Numbered from the stretch's first letter, positions 1-9,549 are shown. The stretch: DNA of 64,000 bases from Clostridia bacterium (GCA_017469545.1 JAFUGE010000006.1:1-64000), one strand, 5' to 3'. Translations and numbers: made by a program. Notes: generated from the sequence alone by a model not told the origin.

Positions 1-447
1 AACATTTTTTTCCACAGAGATCAAGTATGCATTTTTAAATACATAAAGATCTTCAATCACTATATTGGCATAATTGGTTGAATTTGGATTTTCTTCGTCA
101 ACTTCGTACGAAGAATTAAAGAAGAAGACTTCTTTTACCTCTCCGTCCTTGAAGAAATTAATGCTTTCGTCCAAACCATTTTTTAGATATTTCACTTCAT
201 ACACTGAGTTAGCTAATGTAACATCTTCCAAATCGTAGTATTCTCCTTCTGTCACATTTTCAGGAACTAAGCTCATAAAATTTAAAGCGACTTTAGTGTC
301 TTCTACTTCATTGGTCGGTTCAACCACTTGATTTTCAACGCTTGGTGTTGGTTCATTAATAACATTTTCGTTTTCTGTTTTGTTTGAAGCACAGCCAGCT
401 AAAGATAAAACACATATTGCAGATAAAACAAATAACAATTTTTTCAT
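1..447 (-). CDS. Putative lipoprotein (3' end beyond window)
   Basis: Open from an ATG at 447 to the left edge (149 codons), so the C-terminus is missing. The N-terminus is a lipoprotein signal: MKK, a hydrophobic core, then a lipobox (LSLAGC) with the modified Cys around residue 20, followed by an Asn/Glu/Pro-rich linker. The product should be lipid-anchored on the outer face of the membrane. A GGAGGCG ribosome site lies just upstream. I do not recognise the downstream domain; it is acidic and looks beta-rich. Nothing visible indicates its partner or substrate. Confidence 0.75.
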   Translation of the reverse strand, partial: MKKLLFVLSAICVLSLAGCASNKTENENVINEPTPSVENQVVEPTNEVEDTKVALNFMSLVPENVTEGEYYDLEDVTLANSVYEVKYLKNGLDESINFFKDGEVKEVFFFNSSYEVDEENPNSTNYANIVIEDLYVFKNAYLISVEKNV

Positions 448-532
448 AAACAACGCCTCCCATAAAATTAAAACTTATAAATATATTTTACCCGTTTTGC
501 AAATTATATCAAGAGCTTTTTTTAATTTTTTG

Positions 533-575
533 CGATATAAAAACAGAAGCAAACCACAATGATTTGCTTCTGTTT
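533..575 (-). terminator. Intrinsic terminator after tRNA-Gln
   Basis: A perfect 13-bp inverted repeat (541-553 with 563-575) is followed on the minus strand by a short T run. It begins directly at the CCA end of the tRNA gene, so it should end that transcript. Confidence 0.7.
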
Positions 576-650
576 GGCTCGGGTGGTAGGATTCGAACCC
601 ACGTACTGTCAGAGTCAGAGTCTGATGCCTTACCGCTTGGCGACACCCGA
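575..650 (-). tRNA. tRNA-Gln (CTG anticodon)
   Basis: Minus-strand cloverleaf: acceptor TCGGGTG pairs with CACCCGA, anticodon stem TCAGA/TCTGA encloses the loop CTCTGAC with anticodon CTG, and the T arm carries GTTCGAAT. The discriminator is G and CCA is encoded in the DNA (575-577). Anticodon CTG reads CAG (Gln). A terminator follows at once. Confidence 0.93.
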
Positions 651-740
651 ATTTGTAATGATACATACGTAAATGTACTGCAAGGGCAGCTTTTACATTG
701 CCCAAGTACAGTAACAAATGATGCATAATGTATTTCTATT

Positions 741-1979
741 TTACCCCTCAACTTCTTTAATGTCAACAGTTCTTACGTGTTTTATTGGTTTCCATTCTAG
801 ATTTGTGTTGAAGTAGGCTAGCATATTGATGCACGTCCAAGACACAAGAAATATTGGATACGTGATAACGCCTTTGGCCACTTTTTTGATGTCTTTTTTC
901 TCGATTAGGATAACGAATAAAGCTTGCAACGTTAGTAGCAGAGCGCCAATGATGTTCCATTTTGCTACTCTTTCAAACCAGATAAGTGCTCCCATTGGTA
1001 CGAATAGGAATTTTAGCATATTAAGCACAGTAAGTAGCACCGAAAGCCACAAAAACGGCATTCCCATCAGATAAATAACGGCGTCTATTTTAGCTGGAGT
1101 TAGGCCACCTTTTTGGAAGAAGCTTCGTATGGTGCATCTAAATGTTTGTATATGCCCTACAGACCAGCGCATTCTTTGCCTCCACGATTGGAAAAATCCT
1201 AGAGGCTGCTCGTCGTAGACGATGGCATCGTGTGCCCAGCCAATCGTATAGCCTTTAGCAATGGATTTGATGGAAAATTCGATGTCTTCTGTTAGCGTTT
1301 CCGTGTGCCAGCCGTTGTTTTCTCTTACTAAATCCATACTAACCATAAAGCCCGTTCCATTGATTAATGGCGATAGGCCAATTTTGTATCTGGTGTAGTG
1401 GAAAAATCTGTTCATCATCCAATAGAATAAAGCATAGTTTGCGGTAACCCAAGTATCCCCAGCATTTTTAATATCTCGGTATCCTTGTACGATTTTTTCG
1501 CCACGGCATAGTCTGTCATTCATTTTTGTATAGAAGTCTTTTGAAACAATGTTGTCTGCGTCAAATACGCAAAAGGCATCGTATTCGTCTTTCTTTTCTC
1601 TTAAGATATAGTCAAAGAACCATTCTAACGCATAGCCTTTGCTTCTCTTTGTTTCGTCAAATCTCTCTAGCACAATGGCTCCCGCGTTTCTAGCAACTTC
1701 TGCCGTGCTGTCTGTGCAATTGTCTGCAATAACATAGATGTCTAGTAAATCGCTAGGGTAGTCTTGTTTTTTCAGACTTTCTATTAAAGCGCCAATGACA
1801 TTTTCTTCATTGCGGGCAGATATGACTGCCATCATTTTATGATTTTTATCTACCAATTTTGGCTTTTCTTTTTCTTTGACAAATGAACATAGAATAATTG
1901 CTGCCTGATATATCCAGAAAAAGGCACTGAAGTAAAATAGGATACGCTCTAGAAGCATTATGATTTCTAAAGTTCTCAT
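741..1979 (-). CDS. Family 2 membrane glycosyltransferase
   Basis: 412 aa. A processive-type GT2 enzyme that would transfer a sugar from a nucleotide sugar at the cytoplasmic face of the membrane. One N-terminal membrane segment (about residues 8-32) precedes the GT-A domain. Catalytic signatures are all present: Asp86 in ADN, DAD at 140-142, TED at 230-232 and the Q-x-x-R-W motif at 268-272. Three hydrophobic segments follow (about 305-400). This arrangement matches cellulose/hyaluronan-synthase-like enzymes, but polymer and acceptor cannot be read from the sequence. The start has an AAGGAGA site 7-8 nt upstream. It stands alone between tRNA-Gln and the divergent smc promoter region. Confidence 0.9.
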   Translation of the reverse strand: MRTLEIIMLLERILFYFSAFFWIYQAAIILCSFVKEKEKPKLVDKNHKMMAVISARNEENVIGALIESLKKQDYPSDLLDIYVIADNCTDSTAEVARNAGAIVLERFDETKRSKGYALEWFFDYILREKKDEYDAFCVFDADNIVSKDFYTKMNDRLCRGEKIVQGYRDIKNAGDTWVTANYALFYWMMNRFFHYTRYKIGLSPLINGTGFMVSMDLVRENNGWHTETLTEDIEFSIKSIAKGYTIGWAHDAIVYDEQPLGFFQSWRQRMRWSVGHIQTFRCTIRSFFQKGGLTPAKIDAVIYLMGMPFLWLSVLLTVLNMLKFLFVPMGALIWFERVAKWNIIGALLLTLQALFVILIEKKDIKKVAKGVITYPIFLVSWTCINMLAYFNTNLEWKPIKHVRTVDIKEVEG

Positions 1980-2148
1980 TATATTTCTCCTTTATAAAAT
2001 TTGTAATTTGCGTCAAAAACAAACACACAAAGGATATTTTAGCACGTTTTGATTCATTTTTCAATACGTAATCTTGAAAAGGGGACATAATTTTGGATCG
2101 ATGGCGGTTCGTGCCATCACTACGGATGCAAATATTTGCAATAAAAAG

Positions 2149-2177
2149 TTGATAATTTTAGGCGAATAGTATATTAT
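2149..2177 (+). promoter_or_regulatory. Sigma-A-type promoter of smc
   Basis: TTGATA (2149-2154), a 17-base spacer, then TATTAT (2172-2177), 41 bases before the smc start. Close to the sigma-A consensus with ideal spacing. A 6-bp hairpin (GATGGC/GCCATC) lies some 40 bases further upstream. Confidence 0.7.
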
Positions 2178-2218
2178 TAATAGAGGAGTATGCGATATAC
2201 GTTATTTGGAGGGGAAAT

Positions 2219-5200
2219 ATGTATCTTAAAAAGTTGGAATTGCAAGGTTTTAAGTCTTTTGCTGATAAAACTACGTTAGAGTTTAAGCCTGGAATAACGG
2301 CGGTTATTGGCCCTAATGGAAGCGGAAAGAGTAATGTTTCTGATGCGGTTAGATGGGTTTTGGGTGAGCAGAGTGTTAAGGCACTAAGAGGCTCTAAATT
2401 AGAGGACGTTATTTTTGCAGGAACGCAGGCAAGAAAGTCTGTAAGCTTTGCGGAAGTAGATATTACGATGGATAATTCTGACGGAAAATTGCCTGTGGAT
2501 TATTCGGAAGTAACGGTGACCAGAAGAGTATATAGAAGCGGCGAGAGTGAATTCTTTATTAATAAACATCCTTGTAGATTAAAGGATATTATCGAGTTAT
2601 TTATGGATACAGGAATCGGAAGAGATGGCTATTCTATCATTGGGCAGGGCCGTATTGACGAAATTTTGAGCTCGAAGTCTGAGGAGAGAAGACATATTTT
2701 CGAAGAAGCTGCTGGTATTGTGAAATATCGTACGAGAAAAGAAGAGGCTGAGCGCAAATTAGAGAATACACAGCAAAATTTAGTACGTATCAATGATATT
2801 GTGAAGGAAATTGAGTCTCAAATTGAACCTCTTGGCGAGCAAGCGGAAAAAGCGAAGAAGTATTTGGAATTGAGAGATAACTTAAAATATTTGGAAGTGG
2901 GCCTTTTCATTAGCAATATTAATAAGGGAAAAGCTAAATTAGAAGAGCTTGCGACGCAAGTGGCTGAAGCGGAAAAGCAGACAGAAGACGAGGAAGCAAA
3001 GCTTACGAACTTGCAGAATTTGAAAGAAGAAATTCGTGCGACAGTCGAAGAGTTAATGGTTAATATTGAGGGCTTGCAAAACGATATTTTTGAAGCGCAA
3101 AATGGCATTGAAAAGCAGAAAGCGGATAAAGGAATTTATTTAGAGAGGATTGCGCACAACAAGGAAAATGACGAGAAATTTACGACAGAAATCGAAGAGT
3201 TTAAAGCGAGAAAGCTGGAATTAGAGCAGGAGAAAGAGGAAAGAAAGAGCAAGAAAGAAAGACTTTTCAGCGACAAAAAACGATTTGAAGAAGAACTTGC
3301 GGAGAAAGAAGAAGAATTCAAACGTTTGAGTGAAACGTTAACAGGCGAGCAAAAGAAAATCGAAGAAATGAAAAATACCATTATGGAAAATATGAACTTA
3401 AAGTTTGAGAAGATGGAGACTTTAAGTGATTTGACGGCTAGCTTGGAAGCGGATAATAGGCGCACAAAGCAAATCGACGAAGAAGTGAGTGACAATATTC
3501 ACGAGATCGATAAAGAAAAAATGAAGAAAGAGGACGAGACGCTTGCGCTAAATCAAGTGACAAAAGAGAGAAATGCGTTAAAGGCTAAGATAGACGAGCT
3601 TTCTACGATTAAGCTTGAGTATAATGAGAAGATTAGAAAGTTTGAAGACGATATTCGAAGTGCGTTAAGTGATATTAATGTCAAAGAGTCGAGACATAAG
3701 TTTTTAGTGGAGACAGAGCGTGAGTTTGAGGGCTATAACAGGACAGTAAAAGAGGTTTTAACGAAGTGCCAGAAAGATAAAGAGTTTGGGAAAAATATTT
3801 ACGGTGCGCTTGCGAGCCTTATTTCGGTTCCATCCGAGTATGAAACAGCAATTGAAATGGCGCTAGGCGCTAGCATTCAAAATATCGTAACGGAGACGGA
3901 AGAGGACGCAAAGAGAGCCATTGAATATTTGAAAAAAGGAAATTTGGGAAGAGCTTCTTTCTTGCCAATTTCAGCGGTCAAGGGAACCAAGCTAAAAGAA
4001 AATGTCAAGGGCGTAACGGGCGTGATTGGCATTGCTTCGGATTTGATTACCTATGATGCAAAATACGAAAATATTTTGTGGAATTTGCTTGGCAAAACGG
4101 TTGTGATCGACAATATGGATAATGCAGTAGCCGTTGCGAAAAAATATAAATACGGATTTAGAATTGTGACGCTAGAGGGTGATATTATTAATCCTTCTGG
4201 CCAAATGACGGGCGGTAGCACGTTTAAGAAGACGACAAGCATTTTGAGCAGAGCAAGAGAAATTACAGATTTAGAAAAGGTCATTAAGGAATTAAAGGCA
4301 AAGCACGAAAAGCTAGTTCTTGATATGGAAAGCTACAAGAAAACTGCGGAAACAGCACTTTCTGAGTTTGATAGCACAGAGAGGCAGCTTCAAGAAGTGA
4401 ATATTTCTTTTGCGACAGAAACAGAGAAAATGCATACGATTGATAGCAATATCGAAAGAATGAATAAGAAAGTTGAAATTTTAAACCAAGAGAAAGCAAA
4501 ACTTTTAGAGCAAGTGGAGCAAATGAAGGTGGACGTGCAAAGCATTCAAGACTTAATCACAAAGGCGGAGGAAGAGAATGCGACTTTGCAAGTGACGGTG
4601 GACGAGTTTACGAGCAAAAATGGTGAGCAGCAGAAAGTAATCGACGATTTGAATTCGGATATTATGGATTTGAAAATTTCTGTTTCTTCTTTCGACGAGA
4701 GCTCGAATTCGATTGACGAAATCATTGCTAGAATTGACCAAGATATCAACAATTGCTTAGAAAATGTGGATAAGAGAGAGCAAGAAAAGGCAAGAATGTT
4801 ATTGGAAAACGAGGAGTTACAAACTAAGATTTTAGGCAGTGACGAGGAGATTTCTGGCAAAGAGAATACGATTAAGGAATTGGAAGAAAAGCTTGCTACG
4901 CTTAAGGAAACCAGAGAAAATAAAAATGCAGAAATTATTGATGTGGAGAGAAGCGTAGAAGAGCAGTTTAAGACGCTAGATATTATTCGTGAGCAACTGA
5001 ATAAATTGGAAGTTAGAAAAACGAAGATTGAAATGGATATCGAAGTAATCCAAAATAAGATGTGGGAAGATTACGAGACGACTCCGAATACAGCCCAGAA
5101 TTATGCGGAAGTGACGGCTTCTACACCAAAAGAAGTCGACAAACTTAAGAGCGAAATTAAGTCTTTGGGGGCTATCAATGTTAATGCAATTGAGGAGTAC

Positions 5201-5758
5201 AAGGCCTTAAAGGATAGATATGAGTTCTTGAGTACACAAAAGAATGACTTGGAAGAGTCGGAAAAGTCGCTTAATAAAATCATTGAAGATATGATTGATT
5301 TAATGAAGATACAGTTTGCGGAGCAATTTACAGTAATTAATAAGAACTTCGGCGAAGTATTTGTGGAGCTATTCGGCGGAGGACAAGCGGAATTAAAGCT
5401 TGCTGACGAGGGCAATATTTTGGAAAGCGGCATTGAAATTAATGTGCAGCCACCAGGAAAGAAATTGCAGAATATGATGCTTTTATCAGGTGGCGAGAGA
5501 GCGTTAACGGCAATTGCACTGCTGTTTGCAATTTTGAAATTAAACCCATCTCCATTCTGTATTTTGGACGAGATAGAAGCGGCGCTAGACGATGTCAATG
5601 TGTATCGTTATGCAGAGTATTTGAAGAAGTTCTCAAAAGAGACGCAGTTCTTGATTATCACGCACAGAAAAGGCTCTATGGAGGCTGCGAATACGGTTTA
5701 TGGTGCAACAATGCAAGAGCACGGCGTAACGAAGCTAATTTCAATGCAGTTATCGTAA
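2219..5758 (+). CDS. smc: Chromosome segregation ATPase SMC
   Basis: 1179 aa, the normal full length for bacterial SMC. It forms an antiparallel coiled-coil dimer that, with ScpA and ScpB, organises and resolves the chromosome. Domains: head N-half with Walker A GPNGSGKSN (residues 31-39); coiled coil about 165-490; hinge about 500-670 with Gly-rich turns; returning coil about 670-1000; head C-half with signature LLSGGERALTA and Walker B CILDEIEAALDD. GGAGGGG is placed just before the ATG. The usual rnc and ftsY neighbours are absent here; smc stands in its own transcription unit. No in-frame CGG codon was found in its 1179 codons although the trinucleotide occurs about 45 times off frame. 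Confidence 0.98.
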   Translation: MYLKKLELQGFKSFADKTTLEFKPGITAVIGPNGSGKSNVSDAVRWVLGEQSVKALRGSKLEDVIFAGTQARKSVSFAEVDITMDNSDGKLPVDYSEVTVTRRVYRSGESEFFINKHPCRLKDIIELFMDTGIGRDGYSIIGQGRIDEILSSKSEERRHIFEEAAGIVKYRTRKEEAERKLENTQQNLVRINDIVKEIESQIEPLGEQAEKAKKYLELRDNLKYLEVGLFISNINKGKAKLEELATQVAEAEKQTEDEEAKLTNLQNLKEEIRATVEELMVNIEGLQNDIFEAQNGIEKQKADKGIYLERIAHNKENDEKFTTEIEEFKARKLELEQEKEERKSKKERLFSDKKRFEEELAEKEEEFKRLSETLTGEQKKIEEMKNTIMENMNLKFEKMETLSDLTASLEADNRRTKQIDEEVSDNIHEIDKEKMKKEDETLALNQVTKERNALKAKIDELSTIKLEYNEKIRKFEDDIRSALSDINVKESRHKFLVETEREFEGYNRTVKEVLTKCQKDKEFGKNIYGALASLISVPSEYETAIEMALGASIQNIVTETEEDAKRAIEYLKKGNLGRASFLPISAVKGTKLKENVKGVTGVIGIASDLITYDAKYENILWNLLGKTVVIDNMDNAVAVAKKYKYGFRIVTLEGDIINPSGQMTGGSTFKKTTSILSRAREITDLEKVIKELKAKHEKLVLDMESYKKTAETALSEFDSTERQLQEVNISFATETEKMHTIDSNIERMNKKVEILNQEKAKLLEQVEQMKVDVQSIQDLITKAEEENATLQVTVDEFTSKNGEQQKVIDDLNSDIMDLKISVSSFDESSNSIDEIIARIDQDINNCLENVDKREQEKARMLLENEELQTKILGSDEEISGKENTIKELEEKLATLKETRENKNAEIIDVERSVEEQFKTLDIIREQLNKLEVRKTKIEMDIEVIQNKMWEDYETTPNTAQNYAEVTASTPKEVDKLKSEIKSLGAINVNAIEEYKALKDRYEFLSTQKNDLEESEKSLNKIIEDMIDLMKIQFAEQFTVINKNFGEVFVELFGGGQAELKLADEGNILESGIEINVQPPGKKLQNMMLLSGGERALTAIALLFAILKLNPSPFCILDEIEAALDDVNVYRYAEYLKKFSKETQFLIITHRKGSMEAANTVYGATMQEHGVTKLISMQLS

Positions 5759-5811
5759 GGATATTATTTTGTAATTTTTTGTAAGAAACTTTTTCTACTG
5801 AATACTACAAT

Positions 5812-5844
5812 GTGACAAGATTTTTGTCATGGACATGCTATAAT
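5812..5844 (+). promoter_or_regulatory. Putative spoIIE promoter with long spacer and inverted repeat
   Basis: A perfect TATAAT lies at 5839-5844 but has no good -35 at 17 bases; GTGACA (5812-5817) sits 21 bases upstream. An inverted repeat TGACAA-N5-TTGTCA (5813-5829) fills this space. Known Spo0A-activated sigma-A promoters of spoIIG and spoIIE in Bacillus also have an overlong spacer, so an activated promoter is plausible. The repeat is only a partial match to the Spo0A box. Confidence 0.4.
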
Positions 5845-5886
5845 AAAGTGCAAATAATGGAATTGAAAATGGGTGGCTGTGCCACT

Positions 5887-5913
5887 GTAGAGGCAGCGTA
5901 TCACGCTGCCCGC
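5887..5913 (+). repeat. GC-rich hairpin element, copy 1
   Basis: A TGTAG lead, then arms GGCAGCG (5892-5898) and CGCTGCC (5904-5910) around the loop TATCA. Nearly the same element occurs at 58041-58067, where the middle pair is changed on both sides (A-T to T-A), and a related hairpin is at 14258-14286. It lies in the spoIIE leader between the -10 box and the start codon. Confidence 0.65.
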
Positions 5914-5956
5914 AAACAAATGGTATTCAAAAGAAAAAGTGAAGAGGTGTAAGTTG

Positions 5957-6529
5957 GTGTTAAAGAAATTTGTCAATGATTTTTTTGAAGAGACGGATAC
6001 CGTATCTTCTGGAAAATTTAATTTCAAAACTTTGATAGGAAATAAGCGAAATATTATTTTCTATCTTTTGAGTATTTTAGTAAGTAGAGTAGGCCTTGCG
6101 GCGGGGGTAAATCCGTTTGGACTAGCCTTTTTAGGCGCAATGCAGCAAGCGGGAATTCCATTGCTTTTGCCACTTCTGATTATTGGAATAACGACGGCAA
6201 TTAGTTTTGGATGGATGGCTTTACTGAAGTTTGTGATTAGTAGTGTTGTCTTTGCACTGCTCAAATCTTTTGTCAAGTTTGGTGAGAATAAAACGGGAAA
6301 TACCGTAAAAATACTATTTGCGGCAGCAGTGGGCGAGATTGTTTCGCTTGGAATTAGTGGTGGGCTTTTGTATGATGCACTACTTGCTGTTTATTCGGCA
6401 CTAACGTCGGCAATCTTTTACTTGATTTTTGCAGAGGGATTGCCTGTGATTATGGATTTTCGGCAGAAAAAAGATTTTCTCTTCCGAGAGCTTAATGGCG
6501 ATGGGAATTTTGCTAGCTGTGGCGATTAG
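5957..6529 (+). CDS. spoIIE: SpoIIE, N-terminal membrane part (before frameshift)
   Basis: First part of stage II sporulation protein E, the septal membrane phosphatase that dephosphorylates SpoIIAA and so activates sigma-F in the forespore. This part carries the first membrane helices, beginning after about 30 soluble residues. Start: GTG at 5957, with GAGGTG 7 nt upstream, fits better than the GTG at 5939, which has no ribosome site; a TTG at 5954 is also possible. In this frame the protein leaves family-like sequence at an in-frame CGG codon (6461-6463) and stops at 6529. Skipping the C at 6461 continues into the next frame (GGC AGA AAA AAG ATT), matching a normal SpoIIE. A base surplus in the A6 run at 6467-6472 would explain the shift equally well. 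Confidence 0.85.
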   Translation: MLKKFVNDFFEETDTVSSGKFNFKTLIGNKRNIIFYLLSILVSRVGLAAGVNPFGLAFLGAMQQAGIPLLLPLLIIGITTAISFGWMALLKFVISSVVFALLKSFVKFGENKTGNTVKILFAAAVGEIVSLGISGGLLYDALLAVYSALTSAIFYLIFAEGLPVIMDFRQKKDFLFRELNGDGNFASCGD

Positions 6530-8072
6530 CGGCATTGGCGGCTTATCCGTATTTCATATATCGGTAAGAGGCGTGCTAAGTGTTTTAATCGTATTGCTGC
6601 TTGGATGGAAGCGAGGCGCGTCTGTGGGCGCGGCGGCAGGAATTGCCATTTCTCTTACGCTAGGTTTAATGGGAATTGGGAGCGTGGCGACGATTGCAGC
6701 GTATGGCTTTAGCGGACTTTTAGCGGGCATTTTTTCAAAGTATGGAAAGATTGGTGCCGCGATTGGCTTTATTTTGGGCAATATCATTCTTGCCTTTTAT
6801 GCGAATGGTTCCACGGAAGTAATTGTTAGTATTAAGGAAATTGTGGTGGCTTCGGTTTGCCTATTTTTGATTCCAAAAAAGGCAACGGTGATTTTGGACG
6901 ACTTGTTTGATTATGGAAAGACACTTCCTGAGAGCACATTGGATGGCTACTTCCCGGAGACAACAATTTATCGTCTTGATACCGTTTCGGAAGTAGTAGA
7001 TGATATGGCAAGCAGTGTGCAAACAGAGAGCGCAAATGACAGTGAGGGAGACGAAGTAGGAAAGTTTATTCAAACGCTAAATGACAACACTTGTAAGAGA
7101 TGCGAGCATTACGAAAAGTGCTGGAAGCAGAATTATCACAATATGTATGAGACAGTGTTTAATAGTATTGAGACGCTTCAATTAAATGGCGAAATAAGCG
7201 AGTATGAGGTCGATTCAGAGATTTGTACGAATAAGGCCTTGCTGGTAGATGGACTGAATTTTTCTTACCAAATCTATAAAGTGAATCAGAATTGGCAGCA
7301 GAAAATGAAAGAAAAGCGTATGCAGGTTTCGAAGCAATTAAAAGGCGTTTCGAGTGCCATTAACAAGATTAAGGAAGAGATACAGTCCCAAACGGCGGAA
7401 AATATTATTCCGGAAGGAAAGTATACATTAGAAATCGGAATGTCTAAGACGAAAAAGAACAACAGCAAGGTTTCCGGCGATAATAGCATTATGGTAAAAC
7501 TAAAAGACGGCAAGTATCTATTTGGCGTGAGCGATGGAATGGGCTCGGGTGAAGAGGCTAACCAAAACAGCAAACGCGTGATAGAAATGCTTGAAAAGCT
7601 ACTCAATACTGGGTTTAAAAAAGAAGATGCACTAGAATTGGTTAATTCTGTTATGGCGTTTAACGGAGAAGACAGCTTTGCAACGCTAGATGTATCGATG
7701 TTTGACACGCTTACAGGCGATGTGGAATTTATCAAAGTGAGTGCTTGTCCTACATACATTAAGAATACCAGTGGTGTGGATGTTGTGCAGTCGGTCAGTC
7801 TTCCTGTCGGAATTTTGGAGAATGCCGATATTGACTTATATGATAAGTCACTGAAAGATGGCGATATGATTGTTATGATTACGGATGGCGTTTTGGAGGC
7901 GAATAAAGAGGCGCAAGAGAAAGAAAAGTGGATTTTAGAGCTGTTAAAAGCGATTCACCCTGAAAATCCGCAAAGACTTGCCGACATCATTTTGCAAGAA
8001 GCCGTAGACAGCAATTTTGGCGTCGTAGAAGACGATATGACAGTTATTGTAGCAAAAGTAAAACAAACATAA
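6495..8072 (+). CDS. spoIIE: SpoIIE, C-terminal phosphatase part (after frameshift)
   Basis: Remainder of SpoIIE; the family-like frame is open from about 6462, and 6495 is only its first ATG, without a ribosome site. It holds the remaining membrane helices (to about residue 115 of this piece), a CKRCEHYEKC cysteine cluster in the middle domain, then a PP2C-type phosphatase with metal-binding Asp motifs SDGMGSG, TDGV and DDMT. All catalytic signatures are intact, and no other lesion is seen in 525 codons. In an ordinary null allele more decay would be expected, so the shift is recent, a sequencing error or bypassed during translation. A strong terminator follows at once. Confidence 0.9.
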   Translation: MAMGILLAVAISGIGGLSVFHISVRGVLSVLIVLLLGWKRGASVGAAAGIAISLTLGLMGIGSVATIAAYGFSGLLAGIFSKYGKIGAAIGFILGNIILAFYANGSTEVIVSIKEIVVASVCLFLIPKKATVILDDLFDYGKTLPESTLDGYFPETTIYRLDTVSEVVDDMASSVQTESANDSEGDEVGKFIQTLNDNTCKRCEHYEKCWKQNYHNMYETVFNSIETLQLNGEISEYEVDSEICTNKALLVDGLNFSYQIYKVNQNWQQKMKEKRMQVSKQLKGVSSAINKIKEEIQSQTAENIIPEGKYTLEIGMSKTKKNNSKVSGDNSIMVKLKDGKYLFGVSDGMGSGEEANQNSKRVIEMLEKLLNTGFKKEDALELVNSVMAFNGEDSFATLDVSMFDTLTGDVEFIKVSACPTYIKNTSGVDVVQSVSLPVGILENADIDLYDKSLKDGDMIVMITDGVLEANKEAQEKEKWILELLKAIHPENPQRLADIILQEAVDSNFGVVEDDMTVIVAKVKQT

Positions 8073-8073
8073 A

Positions 8074-8110
8074 AAAACTAGCAATCGAAATGATTGCTAG
8101 TTTTTTGTTC
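8074..8110 (+). terminator. Terminator of spoIIE and convergent tRNA-Arg
   Basis: Perfect stem AAAACTAGCAATC / GATTGCTAGTTTT with a GAAAT loop, followed by T5 on the plus strand and flanked by an A run that gives a T run on the minus strand. It should work in both directions. Confidence 0.88.
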
Positions 8111-8114
8111 AATA

Positions 8115-8191
<77 letters not shown>

Positions 8192-8253
8192 ATAACCGAA
8201 CAATAAATATAATAACATAATATACACAATTTTGTCAATACTTTTCAGAAATT

Positions 8254-9549
8254 TTATCTAAATCTATTGTTATATCTAAAAGTCCTGTAGGCATTGCTTC
8301 TTCTGCGTTTTGCTTTGTTGTATGAGCGAACTGCCATTAATACAGCCGCAAGAATCAAGACAACGATTATTGTTTTTCCAATTCCCCTTACAAGGCCAAT
8401 GATCACATCGGCTTTTTTCTCTACGTTGCTATTGGCAATAAGATTGACGGTGTAATCTTTGTCGTAGATATGATACGTAATGGTTCCTAACACTTCGCCC
8501 TTGGAAATAGGGGCTTTGATATCTTCGTTTAAGTGAATGGTGCTTTCAAACTGATTTTCCGTATCTTCACGACTGATGCTAACGACTAAGTCCTCTTCAG
8601 CCACTAACTCCAATGCATTTTCATTTTTAGGGGCGTCTTTTACTTCTATCGTCTCGACTGTAGTTCCGGCCGCTAACACTTTTCCAGAGACAAGTTCTTC
8701 AAAGCCGTATTCGAATAAAGCTTTGGAATCTGTGTAACGGTAGCTCACGCCATTATCGTCTTGAGTAGCGCCTAATACGACGCAAATAAGAGATATTCCG
8801 TCTTTTTCAGCACTAGCTACTAAGCAGTTCTTGGCAGGCGTTGTGAAGCCTGTTTTGATTCCTGTGGCGTATTGATAATAGTAGTTCTTAGCGCCAGTTC
8901 CCTGATTTGGGATAATTAATTGGTTTGAATTTAGAAAATATCTGTCGTCACTTTTGTATTTGTCTGTGGCTGGCAGGCGAAAACGTATGGTGCTCACTAG
9001 CTCTCGAAATTCCGGAAAGTTATCCATCGCGTATTTTGCAAAGATCGCTAAGTCGTAAGCACAAGTGTAGTGGTTTTCGTCGTGAAGTCCATTGGCGTTG
9101 ACAAAGTTGGTATTTTTGGCGCCTAACTCTTTCGCCCTGGTGTTTAGCATCGTGGCAAAGCTTTCCATAGAACCGCCTATGTATTCGGCAAGCACATTAG
9201 CGGCATCATTTCCAGAGCAGATTAGTAGTGCTTTTAATAAATCTTCGATAGAAAGTTCTTCGTCGACTTGAATATTGGCTGTGCTTCCGCCAGAGGGCAC
9301 GCTCATAATTGCCTTGTAGCTTGCCTTGGCAGTTTCGTCTAATTTGCAATGTTCTAGCGTAAGAATTGCCGTTAATATTTTGGTGGTACTTGCGGGATAA
9401 GCGGACTCGTATGCATTTTTTTCATACAAAATCCTCCCTGAAGAAGCATCTATTAAAATCGCATTAGGGCTATTCACTTCTACTGCGAAAATTTGTGTTG
9501 GAATTAATAGCGTAAGCAAAAGTAGTAACATGTAAATCAATTTTTTCAT
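8254..9549 (-). CDS. dacF: D-alanyl-D-alanine carboxypeptidase (PBP5/DacF type)
   Basis: 431 aa. Trims the terminal D-Ala of peptidoglycan stem peptides on the outer face of the membrane. A signal peptide (about residues 1-22) leads to an S11 peptidase domain with the three active-site motifs: STTK near residue 54, SGN near 113, and KTG near 225. A PBP5-type beta-rich domain follows (about 280-365), then a C-terminal hydrophobic helix and a basic tail, serving as membrane anchor. GGAGGG lies 6-7 nt before the ATG. Which paralogue (dacA, dacB, dacF) it is cannot be settled without the genome; clostridia often have several. Confidence 0.9.
   Translation of the reverse strand: MKKLIYMLLLLLTLLIPTQIFAVEVNSPNAILIDASSGRILYEKNAYESAYPASTTKILTAILTLEHCKLDETAKASYKAIMSVPSGGSTANIQVDEELSIEDLLKALLICSGNDAANVLAEYIGGSMESFATMLNTRAKELGAKNTNFVNANGLHDENHYTCAYDLAIFAKYAMDNFPEFRELVSTIRFRLPATDKYKSDDRYFLNSNQLIIPNQGTGAKNYYYQYATGIKTGFTTPAKNCLVASAEKDGISLICVVLGATQDDNGVSYRYTDSKALFEYGFEELVSGKVLAAGTTVETIEVKDAPKNENALELVAEEDLVVSISREDTENQFESTIHLNEDIKAPISKGEVLGTITYHIYDKDYTVNLIANSNVEKKADVIIGLVRGIGKTIIVVLILAAVLMAVRSYNKAKRRRSNAYRTFRYNNRFR

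Noticed and set aside
6467-6473. AAAAAAG in spoIIE as a -1 slippery heptamer
   Set aside because: The phase is wrong (codons are G-AAA-AAA-G), and a -1 slip leads to a stop within eight codons; the family frame is +1.
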